64,000 nucleotides of DNA, taken from the NCBI RefSeq assembly GCF_003012745.1, contig NZ_PXYK01000027.1, forward strand, positions 1 to 64,000, given 5' to 3'. Source of the stretch: Kumtagia ephedrae (lineage in GTDB: Bacteria; Pseudomonadota; Alphaproteobacteria; Rhizobiales; Rhizobiaceae). The position numbers and the translations under genes are program-made. This document shows positions 33,622 to 42,143 of the stretch, in pieces. The number at the start of each line of letters is the position of its first letter. Position 1 is the first letter of the stretch. The notes beneath the pieces were generated by a model that saw nothing but the letters and a program-made list of their open reading frames with translations, did not search any database and was not told where the DNA came from.

Positions 33622-34422
33622 GTGCTGCTCGACTACGACCGCATGGGCTGGCTGCGCGTGATGCTTCTCGGCATCACCGGGCTGGTCACCGCCTTCCTGC
33701 TGCTGCCGGTAGTGTTCATCGTGCTCCTGTCCTTCGGGTCGTCGCGCTGGCTCGCCTTCCCGCCACCAGGCTGGACGCTGAAATGGTACGGCGAGTTGCT
33801 GGCAGATCCGGCCTGGCTCGGCGCGGCGCTGACCAGCATGCGCATCGCGGCGATTGCCGCCGCGCTGGCGGTCGTCATCGGGCTGTTCGCCTCCTTCGCG
33901 CTGGTGCGCGGCGAGTTTCGCGGGCGCAACGTGCTGCGCGGGCTGCTGCTGACGCCGATGGTGCTGCCGGTCGTCGTCTTCGCGGTCGCCATCTATGCCT
34001 TCTTCCTGCGGCTCGGACTGGGCGGCACGACGGTCGGCTTCGTCATCGCCCACACGGTGCTGGCGCTGCCCTTCGCCATCATCCCGATCGCCACGGCGCT
34101 GGAAGGTTTCGACAAGACCATCGAGGACGCCGCGATCGTCTGCGGCGCCAGCCCGCTCGAGGCGAAGCTGCGGATCACCCTGCCGTCGATCAGGATCGGC
34201 ATCTTCTCGGCGGCGATCTTCGCCTTTCTCGCCTCCTGGGACGAGGTGGTGGTCGCCATCTTCATGGCCAGCCCGACGCTGCAGACCCTGCCGGTCAAGA
34301 TCTGGGGCAGCCTGCGCCAGGATCTCAGCCCGGTGATCGCCGCCGCGTCCAGCCTGCTCGTCCTGCTGACCCTGTTGCTCATGATCGCAGCGGCGCTGAT
34401 CCGCCGGAGGTTCTCGAAATGA
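33622..34422 (+). CDS. ABC transporter permease, PotC type
   Basis: A 266-residue membrane protein with six hydrophobic helices and the coupling loop EDAAIVCGASPLEAKLRITLP by its key Gly-Ala-Ser residues. I place the start at the GTG at 33622, one base after the preceding TGA and preceded by GGGGGGAGGGG; a GTG at 33601 is possible. The 3' end overlaps the ATPase start by four bases (ATGA). Confidence 0.87.
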   Translation: MLLDYDRMGWLRVMLLGITGLVTAFLLLPVVFIVLLSFGSSRWLAFPPPGWTLKWYGELLADPAWLGAALTSMRIAAIAAALAVVIGLFASFALVRGEFRGRNVLRGLLLTPMVLPVVVFAVAIYAFFLRLGLGGTTVGFVIAHTVLALPFAIIPIATALEGFDKTIEDAAIVCGASPLEAKLRITLPSIRIGIFSAAIFAFLASWDEVVVAIFMASPTLQTLPVKIWGSLRQDLSPVIAAASSLLVLLTLLLMIAAALIRRRFSK

Positions 34423-35498
34423 CCCAGCCGTTCCTCGCCATACGCGCCATCCGCAAGACGTTCGGCAGCGTCGTGGCGGTGCACGACGTCACCGTCGATA
34501 TCCCGAAAGGCGAGTTCCTCACCTTCCTCGGCCCGTCGGGCTCCGGCAAGTCGACCACGCTCTACGCCATCGCCGGCTTCCAGGACCCGACCTCGGGCGA
34601 CGTCCTGCTGGAGGGCGCCTCGCTCCTGTCGGTACCGCCGCACAAGCGCAACATCGGCATGGTGTTCCAGCGCTACACGCTGTTTCCGCATCTAACCGTC
34701 GCCGAGAACGTCGCGTTCCCGCTGCGTGTCCGCCGCCGGCCGGACGCCGAGGTGAAGCGGAAGGTCGGCGACATGCTGGCGCTGGTGCGGCTCGAAGGGT
34801 TCGCCGACCGGCGCCCGGGCGCGCTGTCGGGCGGCCAGCAGCAGCGGGTGGCGCTGGCGCGGGCGCTCGCCTACGACCCACCGATTCTTTTGATGGACGA
34901 GCCGCTTTCCGCCCTGGACAAGAAGCTTCGCGAGGAAATCCAGGCGGAAATCCGCCGGATCCATCGCGAAACCGGCGTGACCATCCTCTATGTCACGCAC
35001 GACCAGGAAGAGGCCCTGCACCTTTCCGACCGCATCGCCCTGTTCAGGGATGGGCGCATCGAGCAGATCGGCAGCGGCGAGGATCTCTACCTGCGCCCGG
35101 CAACCGATTTCGTCGCGGGCTTCATCGGCAACTCGAATTTCCTGCCGGCGGAATGCCTCGAGACGGCCGATGGCGCGGCGACGATCCGGCTCGCCGACGG
35201 TTCGGTCGTGTCCGGCGTGAGAGCCAATCACGATTTCGGCCGGGGCCAGAAGGCGAGGCTGATGGTGCGGCCGGAGGCCTTCCGCCTCACGCCGGACCAT
35301 GCCTGCGCCGGGCTGGCGGTGGAGTTCGTCGACACCGCCTTCTTCGGCGAGCGGCGCCGGGTGGTGGCGCGCACCGCCTCCGGGCAGGAGATCGACATCA
35401 GGCCGACGTCGGACATGGCGGACGCGCATCGGGGCGGCGCCTCGGGCGGCCGCCGGGTGTTCTTCGATCCCGCCGCCGCATTCCTGTTCCCGGCCTGA
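34419..35498 (+). CDS. ABC transporter ATP-binding protein, PotA type
   Basis: A 359-residue ATPase with Walker A GPSGSGKSTT, Q-loop MVFQRYTLFPH, signature LSGGQQQRVALARAL, Walker B ILLMDEPLSALD and H-loop YVTHDQEEAL. A C-terminal TOBE-like regulatory region (about 280-359) is typical of PotA and related MalK-type ATPases. It completes the importer and ends the eight-gene operon. Confidence 0.92.
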   Translation: MTQPFLAIRAIRKTFGSVVAVHDVTVDIPKGEFLTFLGPSGSGKSTTLYAIAGFQDPTSGDVLLEGASLLSVPPHKRNIGMVFQRYTLFPHLTVAENVAFPLRVRRRPDAEVKRKVGDMLALVRLEGFADRRPGALSGGQQQRVALARALAYDPPILLMDEPLSALDKKLREEIQAEIRRIHRETGVTILYVTHDQEEALHLSDRIALFRDGRIEQIGSGEDLYLRPATDFVAGFIGNSNFLPAECLETADGAATIRLADGSVVSGVRANHDFGRGQKARLMVRPEAFRLTPDHACAGLAVEFVDTAFFGERRRVVARTASGQEIDIRPTSDMADAHRGGASGGRRVFFDPAAAFLFPA

Positions 35499-35510
35499 TA
35501 CGGCAGCCAG

Positions 35511-35539
35511 CGCGCCGCAGGGTGATTCTGTGGCGCGCG
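35511..35539. terminator. Hairpin between convergent PotA-type and ABC exporter genes
   Basis: GCGCGCCGCA and TGTGGCGCGC form a 10-bp stem with one G-T pair and a 9-base loop, between two converging stop codons. No T-run. Confidence 0.45.
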
Positions 35540-35558
35540 GACGCCGTGCGCGCGAAAA

Positions 35559-37295
35559 TCAGTCCCCGCCCGTCCTCATGAAGGCGCCCTGCTGGGCCGC
35601 GTCCAGCCGGCTGTACAGTCCGCCGCGGCCGACGAGTTCGGCGTGGGAGCCGGTTTCGACGATCCCGGTTTCCGCCACCACGACGATGCGGTCGGCATGG
35701 CGGATCGTCGCCAGGCGATGCGCGATGACGAGCGTCGTGCGGCCCTGCGAAAGCTCCGTCAGCGATGCCTGGATCTCGCGCTCCGTCTGTATGTCGAGCG
35801 CCGAGGTGGCCTCGTCGAGGATCAGGATCGGTGGGTTCTTCAAAAACATACGGGCGATCGCCAGCCGCTGCTTCTGCCCGCCGGACAGCTTTACGCCGCG
35901 CTCGCCGATGATGGTGTCGAGGCCGTCCGGCAGGGAGGTGATGAGACCGTCGAGGCGGGCGCGGCGGGCGGCTTCGACGATGTCGCTCTCATGGGCATCC
36001 AGCCGGCCATAGGCGATGTTCTCGCGGATGCTGCCGCCGAACAGGAAGACATCCTGCTGGACGATGCCGATATTGGCCCGCAGCGATGCCAGCGTCATGT
36101 CGCGGATGTCGATGCCGTCGACGCGGATGGCACCCGCCTGGCATTCGTAGAAGCGCGGCAGCAGCGAGCAGATGGTGGTCTTGCCCGCGCCCGACGGCCC
36201 GACGAAGGCGACGGTCTCGCCGGCGTTGATCGTCAGGTCGATGTCCTTGAGGACGGGGCGGCCGTCGTCATAGCCGAAGGAGACACCCTCGTAGCTTATG
36301 TCGCCGGCCAGCGTGCCGACGGCTTTGGCGCCCGGCCGGTCGGCGATGTCGGGCTCGGTGTCGAGCAGGTCGAGGTAGCGCTGGAAGCCGGCGATGCCCT
36401 TCGGATAGGTCTCGATCACCGAATTGATCTTCTCGATCGGGCGGAAGAACACGTTCACCAGCAGCAGGAAGCTGACGAAGCCGCCATTGGTGAGCTCGCC
36501 GGTCAGCACGAAATAGCTGCCGGCGATCATCACGATCAGCTGGATCAGCCGCATGCTCAGGTAGCTCAGCGAGGTGCTGGCGGCCATGATGCGATAGGCG
36601 GCGAGCTTGGTCTGCCGGTAGTTGGCGTTGTCCCTGGCGAACAGGCCGCGCTCGTGCTCCTCGTTGCCGAAGGCCTGGACGACGCGCATGCCGCCGATAT
36701 TCTCCTCGAGTCGCACGTTGAAGTCGCCGACGCGCCGGTAGATGGCCTGCCAGTTGCGGGTCATGCGGGCGCCGTAGCGGCTGGTGACCCAGGCGACCAG
36801 CGGGATGACGGCGGCGGTGATCAGGGCGAGCTCGGCGTCGATCCAGAACATCAGCGCCAGCGCGCCGAGGAAGGTCATCACGGCGATGAACAGATCCTCC
36901 GGGCCGTGATGGGCGACCTCGCCGATCTCCTCGAGATCCTTGGTGACGCGGGCGACCAGGTGGCCGGTCTTGTGGTCGTCGTAGAAGCGGAAGGACAGCT
37001 TCTGCAGATGGTCGAAGCTGCGCCGCCGCATCTCGGTCTCGATGTTGATGCCGAGCATGTGGCCCCAGTAGACGACCACCGCCATCAGGCCGGTATTGAC
37101 GATGTAGATGAACAGCAGCCCGATGGCGGCCAGCACGATCATCATCCACTGCTGCGTCGGCAGCAGTTCGTCGACGAACAGCTTCACGGCGATCGGAAAG
37201 CCCAGCTCCAGCAGGCCGGACAGCACGGCGCAGCAGAAATCGAGAAGGAACAGTCCCTTCCACGGGCGGTAATATTCGAAGAAGCGGCGGATCAT
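35559..37295 (-). CDS. ABC transporter, fused permease and ATPase (exporter type)
   Basis: A 578-residue half-transporter. Residues 1-310 hold six transmembrane segments of the ABC type 1 exporter fold; residues 335-575 hold the ATPase with Walker A GPSGAGKTT, signature LSGGQKQRL, Walker B ILILDEATSALD and H-loop IAHRLATIRHAD. It would work as a homodimer exporting lipid, peptide, drug or siderophore. It is next to, and on the same strand as, the siderophore uptake genes, with 34 bases to the reductase gene, so a role in iron or siderophore export/import is plausible but not shown. Confidence 0.9.
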   Translation of the reverse strand: MIRRFFEYYRPWKGLFLLDFCCAVLSGLLELGFPIAVKLFVDELLPTQQWMMIVLAAIGLLFIYIVNTGLMAVVVYWGHMLGINIETEMRRRSFDHLQKLSFRFYDDHKTGHLVARVTKDLEEIGEVAHHGPEDLFIAVMTFLGALALMFWIDAELALITAAVIPLVAWVTSRYGARMTRNWQAIYRRVGDFNVRLEENIGGMRVVQAFGNEEHERGLFARDNANYRQTKLAAYRIMAASTSLSYLSMRLIQLIVMIAGSYFVLTGELTNGGFVSFLLLVNVFFRPIEKINSVIETYPKGIAGFQRYLDLLDTEPDIADRPGAKAVGTLAGDISYEGVSFGYDDGRPVLKDIDLTINAGETVAFVGPSGAGKTTICSLLPRFYECQAGAIRVDGIDIRDMTLASLRANIGIVQQDVFLFGGSIRENIAYGRLDAHESDIVEAARRARLDGLITSLPDGLDTIIGERGVKLSGGQKQRLAIARMFLKNPPILILDEATSALDIQTEREIQASLTELSQGRTTLVIAHRLATIRHADRIVVVAETGIVETGSHAELVGRGGLYSRLDAAQQGAFMRTGGD

Positions 37296-37329
37296 AGCGG
37301 CGGCTCTGTCGGATATGCGGCGTCCGCCG

Positions 37330-38424
37330 TCAATCCTCTTTGCGGGCTTCGTCGCCGCTGGCGCCGCGGCGCCAGTAGGCGACGACAAGATGTCGGTCGC
37401 GGGGAAGGTTTCGCTCGCGCCTGAGATGGCTGCGTATGGCGCGGAAACTCTTGTGCTCGCAACCCGCCCAGGCGAAGGCGGAAACGGTTTCGTCCGGCCA
37501 GGCGGTGTCGCGCACGCCGTCTGCCAGCAGGCCCGTCGTCCCCGGTTGCGACCCGCCGCGGTGCAGCCACTGGACGTCGAGGGTCGCGGCGGAACGCAAC
37601 GGCAGCTCGTCGCTCGCGTCGCCGACCTCGATGCGCACGACCGCATGCTTGCCGGCCGGCATCTCTTCGAGGATGCGGGCGATGGCCGGCAGCGCCGTCT
37701 CGTCGCCGGCCAGCAGATACCAGTCGGCCTTGCCGATCGAGCCGCCGCCCGGGCCGGTCATGCCGACGCGGTCGCCTGCCTGCGCAGTGGCGGCGAAGCG
37801 GGCTCCGGGCATGTCGACGCCGTCATGCAGGACGAAGTCGATGTCGATCTCGCCGCTGTCCACGTCGATGCGGCGGATCGTGTAGATGCGCACGTCCGGC
37901 CGCGCTTCGCTCGGCCATGAGGGGCGGCCATCCTCGCCCGTCACCGGCCAGGCCGGCGCGGCGTCGCGGTCGCGCGGGATGAGCAGGCGCACATGCAGGC
38001 CGCCCGCGGCGAAGCGGCCGAGATCGCGTCCCAACAGGGTGAGCCGGCGCATGTGCGGGCCGATGTCGACGGCGCGTGCCACCCGCATTTCGCGGAAATA
38101 GGGCAGGGGGCTGCCGGCGGCGCCGTCGCCCTGCCAGGCGATGCGCGGCCTGTCCGCGGCGGCGAGGTGGAGCAGGTTCTCGGCCACCGCCAGCTTGACA
38201 TAGGCGAGCGCGGTGTCGTCCCGGCCTTCGGCAAAAATTTTCAGGCAGCGTTCGCAGGCTTCGAGTTCCGCCACGCCGAAGCCGGTGTCGATGCGCGCGC
38301 ACCGGCCTTGGACTTCAGCGCGGCCGTACTCGGCGAAATGCGCGCACAGGCGCTTCATGACCTCCTCGGGCGCGGCCAGCGCGATCTCCGCCGACGCCTT
38401 CAGGAAGCGGGGCATGTCAGCCAT
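37330..38424 (-). CDS. Siderophore-interacting protein (SIP-type flavin ferric reductase) with DUF2218 N-terminus
   Basis: A 364-residue protein. Residues about 1-95 resemble DUF2218 (LAAPEEVMKRLCAHFAEYGRAEV). Residues about 110-250 form the FAD-binding SIP domain (RRLTLLGRDLGRFA, VRIYTIRRIDVDSGEIDIDFVLH with an RxYT motif for flavin and GGSIGKADWYLLAGDETALPAI). The C-terminal NAD(P)H-binding domain ends FAWAGCEHKSFRAIRSHLR. It reduces Fe(III)-siderophore in the cytoplasm to release Fe(II). Its start overlaps the FhuB stop by eight bases, so it is part of the uptake operon. Confidence 0.9.
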   Translation of the reverse strand: MADMPRFLKASAEIALAAPEEVMKRLCAHFAEYGRAEVQGRCARIDTGFGVAELEACERCLKIFAEGRDDTALAYVKLAVAENLLHLAAADRPRIAWQGDGAAGSPLPYFREMRVARAVDIGPHMRRLTLLGRDLGRFAAGGLHVRLLIPRDRDAAPAWPVTGEDGRPSWPSEARPDVRIYTIRRIDVDSGEIDIDFVLHDGVDMPGARFAATAQAGDRVGMTGPGGGSIGKADWYLLAGDETALPAIARILEEMPAGKHAVVRIEVGDASDELPLRSAATLDVQWLHRGGSQPGTTGLLADGVRDTAWPDETVSAFAWAGCEHKSFRAIRSHLRRERNLPRDRHLVVAYWRRGASGDEARKED

Positions 38425-40396
38425 GACGCGAGACTCCTTTGCCGAGCAGGTAGACCAGGTAGGGTCCGCTGATGAGCGATGCGAACAGGCCGACGGGCAT
38501 CTGATAGGGGAAGGCCACCATGCGCGCCAGCCAGTCCGACACCATCATCACCGCCGCACCGAACAGGATCGAGCCGACGAGATGATGACGCGCGCCGGCA
38601 AGGCCGCACAGCCGCGCCAGATGCGGCGCGATCAGGCCGATGAAGCTCAGCGGGCCGACGAACATCGACGCGCCTGCGGTGATAAGGGCGGTCAGCGAGA
38701 CGAGGACGAGCCGGGCGCAGCGCAAGGGCAGGCCGAGGCTCCGCGCCGTGCCGGTGCCGAGCGGCAGGATGTCGAGCCAGCGCGACACGGCGAGCAGCGG
38801 CAGGCAGGTCGCGGCGAGCAGGACGACCGCCATCCACACCTGCGGCATGGTCGCGCCGCTGGTCGAGCCGCTCAGCCAGCGCAGCAGGATGTAGGACTGG
38901 GCGTTGCCGAGCGAGATCACCGCCGTGAAGACGGCGCTGAACAGGGCGCTCATGGCGACGCCCGCCAAAAGCAGCCGTTCCGGGCCGAAATGGCTGCGAG
39001 CCGCCGTCGCCAGTATGGCGAGCAGCGCCAGGAACGCTCCGGCGACCGAGCCGGCGAGCTGCCAGCCCAGCCCCGCCGTGAAGTCCAGCAGGATCACGGC
39101 GGTGAGGCCGGCGCCGGCGCCGCTGCCGACGCCCAAGACCTCCGGGCTCGCCAGCGGATTGCCGGTCATGCGCTGGATGACCACGCCGGCCGCGCCGAGC
39201 ATGCCGCCCGCCGCCGCTGCAAGCGCGAGCCTGGGCACGCGCCATTCCCAGAGTTCGGAGAGCAGCGGGCCGGTCGCGACGAACCAGCCCTCCGGCCTCT
39301 GGCCGACGAGCAGCGCCACGGCCGCTGCCGTCAGCGTGCCGATGGCGACGGGCAGCAGCACACGGCCGGGCGTGTCGCTGCGGCGGGCCGTGGCGGCCGC
39401 ACGGCTGAGCGACGGCCACTCGAACATTTTCAGCCGGGGCAGCAGCCACAGGAGCAGCGGCCCACCGAGCAGTGCGGTCGCCGCGCCCGTCGGCACCCGT
39501 TCGCCGCCCTGGCCGGCGGCGAGCTGCACCAGCCCGTCGGTCAGCCACAGCAGGATGGCGCCGATGAGCGGCGCCGCGACGAGCCGCTGGCGCAGGCTGC
39601 GCGCGCCCGACAGCATGGCCAGCGCCGGCGCCGCCAGGCCGACGAAGCCGATGACGCCGACCTCCGCCGCGACGGTGGTCGCGATCCACACGGCAAGCGC
39701 GACGACCAGCAGGCGCGTGGCATTCAGCGCCAGTCCGAGATTCTTCGCCGAGGCGTCGTCGAGGCCGAGGATCGACAGCGGCCGCAGCATGAGCAGCGCC
39801 GCCACCACGCCGAAGCAGAGCGGCGGGGCGATCGCCACGGCCGGGCTCCAGCTCTGCTGCACCAGCGAGCCGCCGCCCCAGATGAACAGCGAGAACAGGT
39901 AGTCGCCATTGGCGAGGATCAGGGCGGCGCTGCCGGCGTTGCAGGTCAGCGCCACCATCATGCCGGCAAGCACCACCGACACCGGCTCGAGGCCGCGTCG
40001 CCAGGTGAGCGCCATGACGATCGCCACCGCGAGCACGCCGCCGGCGAAGGCGACCGCGCCCTGCGACCAGGCCATCGCGGCGGGCGCGTAGAGGGTGGCC
40101 ACCGCCATGGCGAGCTGGGCGCCGGCGGAGATGCCGAGCGTGGAGGGTTCTGCCAGCGGGTTGCGCAGCACGCGCTGCAGCAGCAGGCCGGCGAGGCCGA
40201 GCGCGGCGCCCGCCAGGATCGCCACCGCGGCGCGCGGCAGCACCGTGTACCAGAGGATAACCCGCTGCAGGTCGCCATCCATGCCGGCGACTGCCGGATC
40301 TGGCCACGCGGCCGCGACCTGCCGGGCAAACAGCGCCAGCGCCGCGGCGGCCAGCAGGCCCCAAAGCATCGTCAGGACGGTGCGGCGCTCAGCCAT
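38417..40396 (-). CDS. fhuB: Fe(III)-siderophore ABC transporter permease, two fused FecCD domains (FhuB)
   Basis: A 659-residue protein with two consecutive FecCD permease halves (about 15-325 and 350-655), each with about ten hydrophobic segments and a copy of the SGAQLAMA/GSGAGAG type loop and the GxxSFIGL/VGFVGLAAP motif. The tandem fusion is characteristic of FhuB of ferric hydroxamate importers. The ATG at 40396 overlaps the binding-protein stop by eight bases; an upstream ATG at 40438 lies inside that gene and is less likely. It passes the siderophore across the inner membrane with FhuC and FhuD. Confidence 0.9.
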   Translation of the reverse strand: MAERRTVLTMLWGLLAAAALALFARQVAAAWPDPAVAGMDGDLQRVILWYTVLPRAAVAILAGAALGLAGLLLQRVLRNPLAEPSTLGISAGAQLAMAVATLYAPAAMAWSQGAVAFAGGVLAVAIVMALTWRRGLEPVSVVLAGMMVALTCNAGSAALILANGDYLFSLFIWGGGSLVQQSWSPAVAIAPPLCFGVVAALLMLRPLSILGLDDASAKNLGLALNATRLLVVALAVWIATTVAAEVGVIGFVGLAAPALAMLSGARSLRQRLVAAPLIGAILLWLTDGLVQLAAGQGGERVPTGAATALLGGPLLLWLLPRLKMFEWPSLSRAAATARRSDTPGRVLLPVAIGTLTAAAVALLVGQRPEGWFVATGPLLSELWEWRVPRLALAAAAGGMLGAAGVVIQRMTGNPLASPEVLGVGSGAGAGLTAVILLDFTAGLGWQLAGSVAGAFLALLAILATAARSHFGPERLLLAGVAMSALFSAVFTAVISLGNAQSYILLRWLSGSTSGATMPQVWMAVVLLAATCLPLLAVSRWLDILPLGTGTARSLGLPLRCARLVLVSLTALITAGASMFVGPLSFIGLIAPHLARLCGLAGARHHLVGSILFGAAVMMVSDWLARMVAFPYQMPVGLFASLISGPYLVYLLGKGVSRHG

Positions 40397-41270
40397 CGCG
40401 GCCCCATTGCGACGCGGCATCGGTGAGCAGGCGCGCAAGACGCCGGGCGGACGGCAGGCCGCCGAAATGGTTGACCGGGTCGATGACGGCGACGCGGCCC
40501 TGCCGCACGGCCGGCAGCGCGTTCCACAGTGCGTTGTCGACGAGCGTGCGCGCCACCTCCGGCGGCAGCGGCGCCATCACGACGATCGCCGCGTCGGGTT
40601 GGCGCGCCAGCGCTTCGATGCCCACCGGCGCGGCGGCGCTGTAGCTGGTCGGATCGGTCCAGGCATTGGCGAGGCCGAGGCGGGCGAGCATGTCGCCGGC
40701 CATAGAATCGGCACCGAAGGCGCGAAAATGCCGGGAATCGCCGAGATTGACGACGAAGACCGGCCGCGCGGCGAGCGGGCGCAGAATCTCCCGGCACTGC
40801 GCCACGAAGTTGGCAGTGTCGTCGACGAGTGCGGCCGCTTGCTGAACCCTTCCGAGCGCATCGCCGAGCGCGACCGCCGCCTGCTCGGCAAGCGGATAGG
40901 GCGGCTTTCCGGCTTCGTAGACCGGCAGGGACAGGACCGGCGCGACGCGCTCCAGCGCGGCGCGCTGGTATTCGTAAAAATTCGAGATGACGATTAGGTC
41001 CGGCGCGACGAGGCCCAGCAGCTCGTAATTGGGCGTGCCGCGCAGGCCGAGGTCGGCGATCGTTTCGGGCAGCTCCGGCTCGACCACGAGCTGCCGGAAC
41101 TGGACGAGTTCGGTCCCGGCCGCCGGCTGAACGCCGAGGGCGAGCGTCGTCTCCAGCATGCCCCAGTCGATCACAGCCACGCTCTGGGGCGCCGCGCGCA
41201 GCCGGCCGGGCAATGCCGCGGACAGAAGCGCGGAAGCCAGCAGGCAACGTCTGGTGATGGGTGTGGTCAT
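40389..41270 (-). CDS. fhuD: Fe(III)-siderophore periplasmic binding protein (FhuD-like)
   Basis: A 293-residue type III binding protein with an N-terminal export signal starting TPITRRCLLASALLSAALPG (a twin Arg followed by a hydrophobic run). The mature part has VAVIDWGMLETTLALGV, DLGLRGTPNYELLGLVAPDLIVIS and FVVNLGDSRHFRAFG, the PF01497 pattern. It carries the ferri-siderophore to the FhuB permease. Confidence 0.85.
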   Translation of the reverse strand: MTTPITRRCLLASALLSAALPGRLRAAPQSVAVIDWGMLETTLALGVQPAAGTELVQFRQLVVEPELPETIADLGLRGTPNYELLGLVAPDLIVISNFYEYQRAALERVAPVLSLPVYEAGKPPYPLAEQAAVALGDALGRVQQAAALVDDTANFVAQCREILRPLAARPVFVVNLGDSRHFRAFGADSMAGDMLARLGLANAWTDPTSYSAAAPVGIEALARQPDAAIVVMAPLPPEVARTLVDNALWNALPAVRQGRVAVIDPVNHFGGLPSARRLARLLTDAASQWGRDG

Positions 41271-41275
41271 GCGGC

Positions 41276-42070
41276 TCAGATCAGATAGGCCAGCGGCTCG
41301 CCGGTCCGCGGATGCGGGCTGGTGCCCATGGCGACACCGTAGACCGCGGCCAGCACGTCGGGCCGGACGATCTCCGCCGGCGCGCCCCTGGCAAAGACCC
41401 GGCCGCCGGTCAGTGCGATGATCTCGTCGCAGTAGCGCGCGGCCATGTTGACGTCGTGCAGCACGACCATGACGGTGATGCCGCGCTTGCCGGCCAGCTC
41501 GCGGACCAGCGCAAGGATTTCCGCCTGATGCGCGATGTCGAGCGCCGACGTCGGCTCATCCAGCAGCAGGCAGCGCGTGTCCTGCGCCAGCATCATGGCG
41601 AGCCAGGCGCGCTGGCGCTCGCCGCCGGACAGGCTGTCGACCAGCCGTTCGGCGAAGTTTTGCAGGTCGGTCTGGCGCAGCGCTTCTTCGACCTTTGCAT
41701 GATCCTCATCGCCGAACCGCCCGAGCGTGCCGTGCCAGGGGAAACGCCCGAGCGCCACCAGCTCGCGCACCGTCATCGCCTCGGCCGGCGGCGTGAACTG
41801 CGGCATGTAGGCGACGGTGCGGGCGAACTCGCGCTCGCCGAAGCCGGCGATGTCCCTGCCGAGCAGGCGGATGACGCCGCCGCTCCGCGCCTGCTGGCGC
41901 GCAAGCAGCTTGATCAGCGAGCTCTTGCCCGAGCCGTTCGGCCCGACCAGGGCATAGATGCGGGAGCGCTCCAGCGTCAGGTCGAGCGGCTGCAGGATGG
42001 CGCGACCGCCCACGGCGAAGCTGACGCCATCGATCCGGTAGAGGGGCTCGTTCGAACTGGCCGGGATCAT
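41276..42070 (-). CDS. fhuC: Fe(III)-siderophore ABC transporter ATP-binding protein (FhuC)
   Basis: A 264-residue ATPase with Walker A GPNGSGKSSL, Q-loop YMPQFTPPAEAM, signature LSGGERQRAWLAMML, Walker B CLLLDEPTSALD and H-loop VLHDVNMAARYCD, all typical of FecE/FhuC proteins. The start at 42070 is preferred; the frame extends upstream into the terminator hairpin. It lies five bases before the binding-protein gene. Confidence 0.9.
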   Translation of the reverse strand: MIPASSNEPLYRIDGVSFAVGGRAILQPLDLTLERSRIYALVGPNGSGKSSLIKLLARQQARSGGVIRLLGRDIAGFGEREFARTVAYMPQFTPPAEAMTVRELVALGRFPWHGTLGRFGDEDHAKVEEALRQTDLQNFAERLVDSLSGGERQRAWLAMMLAQDTRCLLLDEPTSALDIAHQAEILALVRELAGKRGITVMVVLHDVNMAARYCDEIIALTGGRVFARGAPAEIVRPDVLAAVYGVAMGTSPHPRTGEPLAYLI

Positions 42071-42082
42071 CCTGTTCCTGTC

Positions 42083-42117
42083 AAAAAGCGGCGGGAACGG
42101 CTCGCGCCGTTCCCGCC
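42083..42117 (-). terminator. Rho-independent terminator/attenuator after the receptor gene
   Basis: On the minus strand a perfect 10-bp stem (GCGGGAACGG/CCGTTCCCGC, loop of six) is followed by GCTTTTT. It lies between the receptor stop (42144) and the FhuC start (42070), so the abundant receptor mRNA may end here, with read-through giving less transporter mRNA. Confidence 0.75.
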
Positions 42118-42143
42118 AACCATGCATTCGGCGGTGCCGCCGC

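Noticed and set aside
38213-40426. A 737-codon open frame antisense to FhuB
   Set aside because: Product is dominated by Arg/Gly/Ala/His with no domain. FhuB on the other strand has clear membrane segments and family motifs.
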